Shown one piece after another: positions 16,000 through 22,970 of a DNA stretch of 34,666 bases. Both the position numbers and the translations under genes were made by a program. Each line of letters starts with the position of its first letter. The stretch's first letter is position 1. The stretch comes from Flavobacterium sp. UBA6195 (GTDB lineage Bacteria > Bacteroidota > Bacteroidia > Flavobacteriales > Flavobacteriaceae), in contig NZ_DITB01000027.1 in NCBI RefSeq assembly GCF_002422095.1, positions 1-34,666 of the forward strand, written 5' to 3'. The notes beneath the pieces are model-generated. The model did no database searches, was not told where the DNA came from, and saw nothing but the letters and a program-made list of their open reading frames with translations.

Positions 16000-16455
16000 A
16001 TGGCTACAAAAATCTTAATGGTTTGCTTAGGAAATATTTGCCGTTCTCCTTTGGCAGAAGGAATTATGCGATCTAATCTTTCCGAAGATTTTATAGTTGA
16101 TTCAGCAGGAACTGGTGGCTGGCACGCAGGCGAATTACCTGACAAACGTTCGATATCAACAGCAAAAAACAGAGGTTTAGACATTACCAATCAAAGAGCT
16201 AGACAATTCAAAAAAAGTGATTTTGAGACTTTTGACCATATTTTTGTAATGGATAATTCCAATTTTAAAGATGTTCTAGCTTTAGCTCCAAATGAAGAAG
16301 CAAAATCAAAAGTCAAGCTCATTTTAAACGAAATTTTCCCAAATGAAAACGTCGATGTTCCCGACCCATATTATGGTGGTCAAGATGGATTTGAAAACGT
16401 TTTTGATATGTTAGACCAAGCTTGTGAGGAAATCGCAAGAAAACTTAAGCAATAA
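16000..16455 (+). CDS. Low-molecular-weight protein-tyrosine-phosphatase
   Basis: The 151-residue protein has the LMW-PTP active-site loop VCLGNICRSP near its N-terminus. Cys9 is the nucleophile, Arg15 binds phosphate and Ser16 completes CxxxxxRS. The general acid Asp122 lies in DPYYGG near the C-terminus, and AGTGGWHAGELPD is the usual substrate-pocket segment. The enzyme dephosphorylates tyrosine in the cytoplasm; in bacteria such enzymes often act on tyrosine kinases of polysaccharide export, but no such partner is nearby. It starts three bases after the dnaA stop, so the genes are probably cotranscribed. Confidence 0.93.
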   Translation: MATKILMVCLGNICRSPLAEGIMRSNLSEDFIVDSAGTGGWHAGELPDKRSISTAKNRGLDITNQRARQFKKSDFETFDHIFVMDNSNFKDVLALAPNEEAKSKVKLILNEIFPNENVDVPDPYYGGQDGFENVFDMLDQACEEIARKLKQ

Positions 16456-16459
16456 TATC

Positions 16460-17194
16460 ATGAAATCAAATACTTTAGGCAAACTCTACTTAATTCCTAT
16501 TACACTTTCTAATCCTGGAGAAACTACGGTAGTTCCTGAAGATGTTTTACCTCAAACCATAAAGAGAACCATTGATTTTGTGGATTATTATATTGTTGAA
16601 AACGAGAAAACCGCTCGAAAGTTCATCAAAAGCATTCATCCCGAAAAAAAACAACCTGATTTAAAGATTTCGGTTCTAAATAAACACACAGATTTCGCTG
16701 AGCACAACGAATTCATCCAACCTTTATTAAGAGGCGAAAACATTGGATTAATGAGTGAATCTGGTTGTCCTGGAGTAGCTGACCCTGGCGCTGTAATTGT
16801 GAAACTAGCACATGAAAAAGGAATTCAAGTAGTACCTTTAGTGGGACCAAGTTCTATTTTATTAGCTTTGATGGCTAGTGGAATGAATGGACAGAGCTTT
16901 GCTTTTAATGGTTATTTGCCTATCGATAAAAACGATAAAAAACAAGCGTTAAAAAATTTCGAACGTTTGTCACAAGATAAAAATCAGTCGCAATTGTTTA
17001 TTGAAACTCCTTATCGCAATAATAAATTGATGGAAGATTTGTTGCAGATTCTACAACCGAGTACTCTTTTATGTGTGGCATGCGATATTACGTTACCAAC
17101 AGAATTCATAAAAACCAAAACGGTTAACGAATGGAAAAAAGAAAAGGCCGATTTACATAATCGACCTTGTATTTTTATTATTCACAAAATGTAA
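16460..17194 (+). CDS. RsmI-like SAM-dependent methyltransferase (tetrapyrrole methylase fold)
   Basis: I chose ATG 16460 (244 residues), four bases after the phosphatase stop; an earlier start at 16424 would lie inside that gene. The protein begins GKLYLIPITLSNPGE, like the opening of RsmI, and contains LMSESGCPGVADPGAVIV (about 100-117), matching the SDAGxPxxSDPG glycine motif of the tetrapyrrole-methylase superfamily, and LVGPSSILLALMASGMNG (about 129-146). RsmI 2'-O-methylates C1402 of 16S rRNA. The sequence diverges from classical RsmI (an added acidic-basic stretch near 35-75 and the altered SESG motif), so it may be a paralog with another target. It is the last gene of the dnaA run and converges with the next gene. 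Confidence 0.8.
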   Translation: MKSNTLGKLYLIPITLSNPGETTVVPEDVLPQTIKRTIDFVDYYIVENEKTARKFIKSIHPEKKQPDLKISVLNKHTDFAEHNEFIQPLLRGENIGLMSESGCPGVADPGAVIVKLAHEKGIQVVPLVGPSSILLALMASGMNGQSFAFNGYLPIDKNDKKQALKNFERLSQDKNQSQLFIETPYRNNKLMEDLLQILQPSTLLCVACDITLPTEFIKTKTVNEWKKEKADLHNRPCIFIIHKM

Positions 17195-17196
17195 AA

Positions 17197-17844
17197 TTAC
17201 TCTAAATCTACTTTAGCATTTGCATCTGCTTCGATGTGCGAAATATCGTAATTTGAAAATTTTCTGATGTAGCTTGATAACGATGTTCCAAAACCATCTT
17301 TGAAACCATTGCGTCCATTACTTCTTAAATATTTTTTTACCGAACCCGCTCCGCCTAAATGCGCTGCCGCAACTAAACCAGATTCTGTAATTTCTACACC
17401 ATTAATTACTCTACCAGAATATTTTTGAATTTCTTTACGTAATTTCCACTTGTTTCTAGCAATTAAAGCTTTAAAAGCTTCATCTTGCCATTCAGCGTTA
17501 CGTAAAAATTCTTGAAAATCATAAATACCCACAGTGCGTAGTGTACTTCTCCCGAATTGGTATTTACCCATGTATCCGTATGGATTCACTAAATGTAACA
17601 TACCTCTTGACTCTTTGTAAGCCATTTTTTGAGCAAAACCAGAAAATGATTTACCAACATTTGGCACTTTAACTGGACTAATTACTTCTTCGCTCTCATA
17701 TTCATTTGGAACATGGTATTTAATACCTTCGTAGTTCGACAAATGAAATCCTTCCAATTTTTCTTCCTTAAAGGTTATAAAACCTGAAGAAACGATTAAT
17801 ACTAGGAGTGTCAATCCTATAAAATACGACCTTTTTTTTATCAT
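17197..17844 (-). CDS. Exported lysozyme/transglycosylase-like protein
   Basis: The 215-residue protein has an N-terminal hydrophobic segment (about 6-24) that could be a signal peptide or a membrane anchor. A lysozyme-like core begins at SFSGFAQKMAYKESRG (66-81), where Glu78 is in the position of the catalytic glutamate. It continues with NPYGYMGKYQFGRSTL (87-102), the YxGKYQFxxxT pattern of muramidase-type proteins. VAAAHLGGAGSVKKYL (about 157-172) matches the C-terminal AAHxGG element. It probably acts on peptidoglycan in the periplasm. It converges with the RsmI-like gene, only two bases apart. It is on the same strand as mltG and dapF but separated from DUF2279 by about 95 bases containing a promoter motif. 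Confidence 0.8.
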   Translation of the reverse strand: MIKKRSYFIGLTLLVLIVSSGFITFKEEKLEGFHLSNYEGIKYHVPNEYESEEVISPVKVPNVGKSFSGFAQKMAYKESRGMLHLVNPYGYMGKYQFGRSTLRTVGIYDFQEFLRNAEWQDEAFKALIARNKWKLRKEIQKYSGRVINGVEITESGLVAAAHLGGAGSVKKYLRSNGRNGFKDGFGTSLSSYIRKFSNYDISHIEADANAKVDLE

Positions 17845-17890
17845 GAATTGTTATTTCTCAGCGTCTGTCACCCATCTGAAATTACCGATG

Positions 17891-17898
17891 CAAATATA
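17891..17898 (-). promoter_or_regulatory. -7 box of the lysozyme-like gene
   Basis: On the minus strand TATATTTG, followed by C, is a full match to TAnnTTTG and lies 46 bases before the start codon at 17844. A -33 TTG is not at the standard spacing. Confidence 0.5.
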
Positions 17899-17939
17899 CA
17901 AAAAAATTATAATGTTGATTTACAACACGTTAATCTTTT

Positions 17940-18958
17940 CTAAAAGTAGATGAAGTGCGCTCTAAGTCCGTTATACTCATCGTATTGCAAAGTAGGTGCT
18001 GGAATTTTTATTGTGTTAAAAACCGAAAAAAGCGTCTTTAAAAAATGTGATTTTGTAGTAATTTTCATCAAGTCAACATCCAAACTCAGATAAAATTGAC
18101 GATATGGGTTTTGAATGATTCCATTTTCTATTGCTTCGGCATCTTTTCCGTACAGCATTCCTTCTCCACCGTAGCCTATAGCAAGGTTTAACCACTTAGG
18201 AACAAACTTATCTTTTGTGAACGAATGAACATTGAACGACAACCAATACGTTTGACCATTATAGTCTTTTAAAATTTCTTCGTTAAAAGAAGCGCCTAAT
18301 GTTTCTGGACGTTGCGAAGCGAATTTAGTTTGATGAAATGAAAATTTAGGCGTGATACGTTGTTCTTTCCAAAGTACTTCTTGCGATACATAAAGCGCTG
18401 TTCCAGAAACATTGGCAATTATATCACCTGAAGATGCTCCCCATTCTTGTGAAAAACCATCAAAAACCTCAACTACCGTTAAAAATCCTAATCCAAGAGT
18501 AGATCCATAAATTAATTGTTCTTTTCTTGAAGCACCACTCCATTGTAACATTTCGGAACCTACTCTACCTAAATGATAGGTTGAATATAAATGTCCCAAT
18601 TTATCCATTTGTAACCACTGCTTATTATCATTGATGAAATGGAAATTAGTTTGTGGATAATCTTTGTACCAAATTTGATTTAAACCATTAAAGTAGCACC
18701 CAAAGCAACGGATTCGCCAATATAAACGTCAGTTCTTCTTGACTTATTTAGGGTATCAGAAGGTTTTAAAAAAGTATTGATACTTGATTGCGCCTGAGAA
18801 AAAACAGATATAAACAAAAAAACGAATAGCCAACTAGCCGTGATTGCAGTGGAAATCCTTTTATAAAACCCTAAAGTTTTATAAAAGATTGCAACGGAAA
18901 GCAGGAACATGGAAACCAAGAAAGCCCATACCATTCGCTTCAAAAATTTAACGATCAA
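17940..18958 (-). pseudogene. DUF2279 family protein gene, interrupted by a one-base frameshift
   Basis: Two reading frames together make one DUF2279 protein. The 5' part (18958-18680) encodes a signal-like segment ending VFLFISVFSQAQ and then INTFLKPSDTLNKSRRTDVYIGESVALGATL. After TTAATG the frame meets TAA at 18680. One base out of phase, the family sequence continues without a break: GLNQIWYKDYPQTNFHFIND, then MDKLGHLYSTYHLGR, to the end at 17940. A missing G near 18684-18688 (GG where GGG is expected) explains the shift. The start is uncertain: TTG 18958 overlaps the mltG stop, ATG 18934 and 18910 are in frame, and an interspersed repeat (18833-18907) encodes the segment before the signal. 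DUF2279 proteins are predicted envelope proteins of unknown role, usually next to mltG in Flavobacteriia. It may be a true pseudogene or a sequencing error. Confidence 0.8.
18833..18907. repeat. Interspersed palindromic repeat element upstream of DUF2279
   Basis: A 12-bp inverted repeat (CTTTTATAAAAC at 18858-18869 and its complement at 18876-18887) is enclosed by two imperfect direct repeats, GATTGCAGTGGAAA (18842-18855) and GATTGCAACGGAAA (18887-18900). The architecture resembles a short intergenic element I recall from Flavobacterium genomes. It is read through by the 5' part of the DUF2279 frame. Confidence 0.6.
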
Positions 18959-19988
18959 TTCCTAACTTCGTAACCCACTCTGCATATTTTTTTGCGTTCA
19001 CTTGGTGTGCTTCGTAACTTGATGCAAAAGCGTGATAGCCCGGTTTGTCTGGATTGGCACAGAAATAAATATAATCGTGTTTTTCTGCATTTAAAACCGC
19101 ATCGATAGCCGAAACATCAGGCATAGCAATTGGTCCAGGAGGTAACCCTTTGTTGGTATAAGTATTATAAGGAGAATTAATTCGCAAATCGTTAAAGAAA
19201 ACACGTTTGATTTCTTGGTCAAAATTACCCGAACGTTTTTTAATTGCAAAAATTACGGTTGGGTCAGCTTGTAACGGCATATCTTGTTTCAAACGGTTTA
19301 AGTAAACCCCAGCTACTGTTGGTCTTTCATCTACTTTAGCCGTTTCTTTATGTACAATTGAAGCTAAGGTATACACTTGAATTGGAGTTAATCCTAACGC
19401 TTTTGCTTTTTCAGTACGCTCATTATTCCAGAAAATACGGTATTCTTTTGCTAATTTTTGAGCGATTTTGTCTGCAGGTGTATTCCAATAGAACTCGTAT
19501 GTATTCGGAATAAAAAGTGCTAAAATCGTTTCTTCTGTTAATCCGTTTTCTTCTAAAAAAGGCGTATTAGTAAACGCTACTTCTAATTTTAAACTATCTG
19601 GTTCTAATTGAGTTGCTAAACGTTGTACTAACTTTCCTAATGTTTCTTGATTGTTAAAAGCTACTTTTACTGGGACGTTTAAACGTAAACTTCTTACCAT
19701 ATCAAAACTGGTCATGTCTTTTTTGAAAAGGAATTTTCCGGCTTTAACATTGGTACTGTAATTTCTTGATGTAGCTACGAAATCAAATTTTTCAAAATCT
19801 TTTACAAGCGGTTTTACAATTTCGACCACTTGTTCATAAGTTGAATTCGAAGGAATGTAAACATAAACTTCATCTTGTGAAAATTGAGTATTAGGTGTAA
19901 AAGCTTTGAAATAGACATAAACACCAACTGCAGTTGCAACTACAATTCCGGCAACAGCGATTATTGAAATTATTTTTTTTACGTTCAA
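18948..19988 (-). CDS. mltG: Endolytic transglycosylase MltG
   Basis: This 346-residue inner-membrane protein (YceG family) cleaves nascent peptidoglycan glycan strands and so sets their length. One membrane helix lies at about 6-27. It is followed by a LysM-like region (about 40-105) and the catalytic domain. That domain has LASIVHKETAKVDERPTVAGVYLNRL (208-233), with the probable catalytic Glu215, then LQADPTVIFA and YNTYTNKGLPPGPI near 278-291, all strongly conserved. The start codon is TTG at 19988, 11 bases after the GNAT stop; no better start is in frame. The gene lies in the dapF-GNAT-mltG-DUF2279 run, consistent with cell-wall metabolism. Confidence 0.94.
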   Translation of the reverse strand: MNVKKIISIIAVAGIVVATAVGVYVYFKAFTPNTQFSQDEVYVYIPSNSTYEQVVEIVKPLVKDFEKFDFVATSRNYSTNVKAGKFLFKKDMTSFDMVRSLRLNVPVKVAFNNQETLGKLVQRLATQLEPDSLKLEVAFTNTPFLEENGLTEETILALFIPNTYEFYWNTPADKIAQKLAKEYRIFWNNERTEKAKALGLTPIQVYTLASIVHKETAKVDERPTVAGVYLNRLKQDMPLQADPTVIFAIKKRSGNFDQEIKRVFFNDLRINSPYNTYTNKGLPPGPIAMPDVSAIDAVLNAEKHDYIYFCANPDKPGYHAFASSYEAHQVNAKKYAEWVTKLGIDR

Positions 19989-19999
19989 GGGGTTATTTT

Positions 20000-20530
20000 T
20001 TAAATGTGATTGATTAATTGATATAACATTTCATCTTCGTATTGATTGTTGATTTTATTCCAATCTTTTTTTACTCCGATTTTTTGAAAGCCAAATTTAG
20101 TAAAAAGCGAAATACTAATTTCATTTTTTGAACCAATATTTGCGTATAATTGATGCAATTGCAATTGATTGAATGCGTAATTGATAACAAGTTGTGTAGC
20201 TTCGGAACCGATTCCTGAATTTCGATTTGCTTCATTTGAAATTACAATCCCAACTCCTGCTCTATTATTTTTAGGATCAAAATCAAATAAGTCGATTAAA
20301 CCCACTGCTTCAAAAGTGTCGTTTAAGCAAATAGCTAATCGCAACTGTTTGGCTTCATAAATATCCTGATGTGCATTTTCTAAATACTGACGAATCAAAA
20401 ATCGACTGTATGGTGTTTGCGTGTTGCTTACTTCCCAAACTGATTCGTTGTTTTCTATTTTGTAGATAAACTCTAAATCTTCGGGTTCGAGTGCGCGCAG
20501 GTAGATGGTAGTTCCTTTTAATGTTATCAT
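20000..20530 (-). CDS. GNAT family N-acetyltransferase, RimJ/RimL-like
   Basis: The 176-residue protein begins LKGTTIYLRALEPEDLEFIY, the opening typical of RimJ/RimL-type or spermidine-type acetyltransferases. The acetyl-CoA motif is NRNSGIGSEA (102-111), and the C-terminal NEISISLFTKFGFQKIG (about 135-151) is the usual NxxSxxLxxKxGF element. The substrate is unknown; relatives modify ribosomal protein N-termini, amino acids or polyamines. It sits between dapF and mltG on the same strand, separated from dapF by a 20-base spacer with a CAAnnn repeat. Confidence 0.9.
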   Translation of the reverse strand: MITLKGTTIYLRALEPEDLEFIYKIENNESVWEVSNTQTPYSRFLIRQYLENAHQDIYEAKQLRLAICLNDTFEAVGLIDLFDFDPKNNRAGVGIVISNEANRNSGIGSEATQLVINYAFNQLQLHQLYANIGSKNEISISLFTKFGFQKIGVKKDWNKINNQYEDEMLYQLINHI

Positions 20531-20532
20531 TT

Positions 20533-20556
20533 ACAAGTTCAATTACAAATTCAAAA
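20533..20556. repeat. Period-6 CAAnnn repeat tract
   Basis: CAA triplets are spaced six bases apart (20534, 20540, 20546, 20552), forming units such as CAAGTT and CAATTA. It occupies the dapF-to-GNAT gap and overlaps the last codons of dapF. Confidence 0.6.
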
Positions 20557-21339
20557 ATCTAAATCAATTTTTCCTTCAAAAACAAAAGTTGCTTGTCCAA
20601 TCAAGAAAACGTTGGTGTATTTTCCGTTATCTACATCAAATTGAACTTTTAATTTTCCGCCTTCTACGTTTAAATCTATGATATTGTTGTTTGTTTTTCC
20701 GGTTCGATGCATCGCGATAGCAACCGCTGTTACTCCTGTTCCACAAGACAAAGTTTCATCTTCAACGCCTCGCTCATAGGTACGAACTGCAAAAATGTCA
20801 TTCGCTAATTGATATACAAAATTGACATTACTTCCTGCTTTTCCATACAAATCGGAATAACGAATTTTAGCACCTTCCGTCTTAATATCTAATTCTACTA
20901 AATTATCTACCAATTGCACATGATGAGGCGAACCCGTATTTAAAAAAGTGTAATCTTCATGTTGATTTACTGTATCAACATCTTTCATTTGAAGCGCTAC
21001 AATTCCGTTCGTATCAATCGTTGCATAATGATAACCATCAACAGCTTCAAACTCGGCTTTATTTTCGATTACGCCCATTTGTTTGGCAAAAGCAACTAAA
21101 CATCTTCCGCCATTTCCACACATTGAACTTTCGTTACCATCTGAATTATAGTAGACCATTTTAAAATCATATTCCGAATGGTTTTCTAGCAAAATCAAGC
21201 CATCAGCACCTATACCAAATCTTCTGTCACACAATTTTTCGATGAGTTCGGTGTTGTCTTTTGGGAAAAATTCTGTTCGATTGTCAACCATGACAAAATC
21301 GTTTCCAGTCCCTTGATATTTATAAAAGGTAAGTTGCAT
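20551..21339 (-). CDS. dapF: Diaminopimelate epimerase
   Basis: DapF interconverts LL- and meso-diaminopimelate, the step before lysine and the meso-DAP of peptidoglycan. The 262-residue protein starts FYKYQGTGNDFVMVDNR (5-21), and the two catalytic cysteines are present: Cys74 in SSMCGNGGRC (71-80) and Cys199 in TLSCGTGVTAVA (196-207). GIGADGL (42-48) and the GSPHH loop (136-140) are also present. Two-fold pseudo-symmetry and length are normal. It heads the minus-strand run that includes mltG. Its last codons lie in a CAAnnn repeat tract. Confidence 0.97.
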   Translation of the reverse strand: MQLTFYKYQGTGNDFVMVDNRTEFFPKDNTELIEKLCDRRFGIGADGLILLENHSEYDFKMVYYNSDGNESSMCGNGGRCLVAFAKQMGVIENKAEFEAVDGYHYATIDTNGIVALQMKDVDTVNQHEDYTFLNTGSPHHVQLVDNLVELDIKTEGAKIRYSDLYGKAGSNVNFVYQLANDIFAVRTYERGVEDETLSCGTGVTAVAIAMHRTGKTNNNIIDLNVEGGKLKVQFDVDNGKYTNVFLIGQATFVFEGKIDLDF

Positions 21340-21356
21340 CGTCTTATTAATTTATA

Positions 21357-21364
21357 CAAAAGTA
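21357..21364 (-). promoter_or_regulatory. -7 promoter box of dapF
   Basis: On the minus strand TACTTTTG is a full match to TAnnTTTG and ends 17 bases before the dapF ATG. The -33 region has no clear TTG at 17-19 bases. Confidence 0.5.
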
Positions 21365-21434
21365 CGAATTATTAATAAGATGTTAAACATTGTTAATCGA
21401 GCGTTAAAGTGATTTTTTGGAATATTTTTTGTTA

Positions 21435-21442
21435 TAATTTTG
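21435..21442 (+). promoter_or_regulatory. -7 promoter box of the HtrA-type protease gene
   Basis: TAATTTTG matches TAnnTTTG. A TTTG at 21416-21419 could be the -33 element, although the 15-base spacing is shorter than usual. The ATG at 21465 lies 22 bases downstream. Confidence 0.45.
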
Positions 21443-21464
21443 AGTGAACAAAAATTTAAAAAAG

Positions 21465-22847
21465 ATGAAAAAATTTGGAAGTTTATTTGCGGTTTCGTTA
21501 TTAAGTGGTGCCGTAACTTTAGGCGCTTACAAATTCTTTTTAGAGCCTAATAATTCAGGAAAACTAACTATAGCTTCTCCTAATTATTCAAAAAATGTTA
21601 GTTTAGGAGCTGAAAATATTGATTTTACAACCGCAGCAGAAAACACGGTTCACGCAGTTGTTCACGTTAAAAACGTAAGCATTTCAAAAGTTCCAAGCAA
21701 TCCATTAATGGAATTCATTTATGGTTATCAAGGTCCAAGAGAGCAAACGCAAATTGGAACAGGTTCTGGAGTTATCGTTACCGAAGATGGCTACATTGTA
21801 ACGAATAATCACGTAATTCAAGATGCAACTGAAATTGAAGTAACACTCAACAACAACAAATCCTATAAAGCAAAATTAATTGGAACTGATTCCAAAATGG
21901 ATATCGCACTTTTAAAAGTAGATGCTGACGAAAAGTTACCCTATGTAGTTTTTGGAGATTCAGATGCGATTAAAGTAGGCGAATGGGTTTTGGCTGTTGG
22001 AAATCCGTATAACTTAAATTCTACTGTTACAGCTGGAATTGTTTCGGCAAAAGCTAGAAATTTATCAAATAACAATATTCAATCCTTTATTCAAACTGAT
22101 GCTGCTGTAAATCCAGGAAACAGTGGTGGTGCTTTGGTAAACACACGTGGGGAATTGGTCGGAATTAACACCATGATTTCTTCTCCAACAGGAAGTTATA
22201 CTGGATATTCATTTGCCGTTCCATCGAATTTGACCAGAAAAATCATCGAAGATTTAATGCAATTTGGAAACGTACAACGCGGCGTTTTAGGTGTTGAAGG
22301 AAGAGAATTAAATTCAAGCTACTCAAAAGAATTAGGCATCAAAGAAACACAAGGATTCTATGTTAATTTAGTAACTAAAAACTCTGGGGCTGAAAAAGCT
22401 GGATTGAATAAAGGTGATATCATTATACAATTAGACGATAAAAAAATTACTAGTTTTTCAGAATTATCAGGTTACATTAACACAAAAAGACCAAACGATG
22501 TCATTCAAGTAACGGTTTTACGCGATGGAAAACAAAGAACGCTTCCGGTGAAGTTAACCAAAAAAGAAATTCTGAATTACGAATTCAACGGAATTGAGTT
22601 TGAAGAACTTGATACTACCGATAAAAAACAATTCAATGTAAAAGAAGGCATTAAAATTAAAAAAGTAAACAATCCTGAATTTGCAGAATATAGCGATATT
22701 CTAGATGGCGCCGTTATTATCAGTATCGATGGAATGAAAGCAAAAGATATGGAAACCGTTTCAAGTTATTTAGCGAAGAAAGAAAATCAGAAAGCGAGAT
22801 ACCAAATCATTTCTAAAAACGGTCAAATGTATAGCATTATCATGTAA
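21465..22847 (+). CDS. HtrA/DegP-type periplasmic serine protease
   Basis: I chose ATG 21465 (460 residues) since it opens MKKFGSLFAVSLLSGAVTLG, an N-terminal signal or anchor; an in-frame GTG at 21444 overlaps the promoter. The trypsin-like domain has its triad at His116 (VTNNHVI), Asp146 (KMDIALLKV) and Ser220 (NPGNSGGALV). Two PDZ domains follow, at about 270-365 (with GVLGVEGRELN and SGAEKAGLNKGDIIIQLD) and 380-460. Such proteases degrade or refold damaged envelope proteins. An HtrA with one transmembrane anchor and two PDZ domains is standard in Flavobacteriia. A strong terminator follows, so it appears to be monocistronic. Confidence 0.93.
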   Translation: MKKFGSLFAVSLLSGAVTLGAYKFFLEPNNSGKLTIASPNYSKNVSLGAENIDFTTAAENTVHAVVHVKNVSISKVPSNPLMEFIYGYQGPREQTQIGTGSGVIVTEDGYIVTNNHVIQDATEIEVTLNNNKSYKAKLIGTDSKMDIALLKVDADEKLPYVVFGDSDAIKVGEWVLAVGNPYNLNSTVTAGIVSAKARNLSNNNIQSFIQTDAAVNPGNSGGALVNTRGELVGINTMISSPTGSYTGYSFAVPSNLTRKIIEDLMQFGNVQRGVLGVEGRELNSSYSKELGIKETQGFYVNLVTKNSGAEKAGLNKGDIIIQLDDKKITSFSELSGYINTKRPNDVIQVTVLRDGKQRTLPVKLTKKEILNYEFNGIEFEELDTTDKKQFNVKEGIKIKKVNNPEFAEYSDILDGAVIISIDGMKAKDMETVSSYLAKKENQKARYQIISKNGQMYSIIM

Positions 22848-22870
22848 AACTACATAAATAAACAAGCTTT

Positions 22871-22903
22871 AAAACCAGACAAAAATAATGTCTGGTTTTT
22901 TTA
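22871..22903 (+). terminator. Rho-independent terminator of the HtrA-type gene
   Basis: An 11-bp perfect stem (AAAACCAGACA at 22871-22881 and its complement at 22889-22899) with a 7-base loop is followed by a T-run. It begins 24 bases after the stop codon. Confidence 0.9.
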
Positions 22904-22913
22904 TTAAAAAAAT

Positions 22914-22944
22914 TTTACGAAAACGATTGAAATCTATACTTTTG
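22914..22944 (+). promoter_or_regulatory. Promoter of the GAPDH gene
   Basis: TACTTTTG (22937-22944, followed by C) is a full match to TAnnTTTG. TTTA at 22914-22917, 19 bases upstream, is one base off TTTG. The start codon lies 26 bases downstream. Confidence 0.6.
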
Positions 22945-22970
22945 CACCACAAAACAACACATTTATTTTC

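Noticed and set aside
18680..18958. A separate 92-residue protein
   Set aside because: Its end matches the first part of DUF2279 and the rest continues one base out of frame, so it is part of the broken gene.
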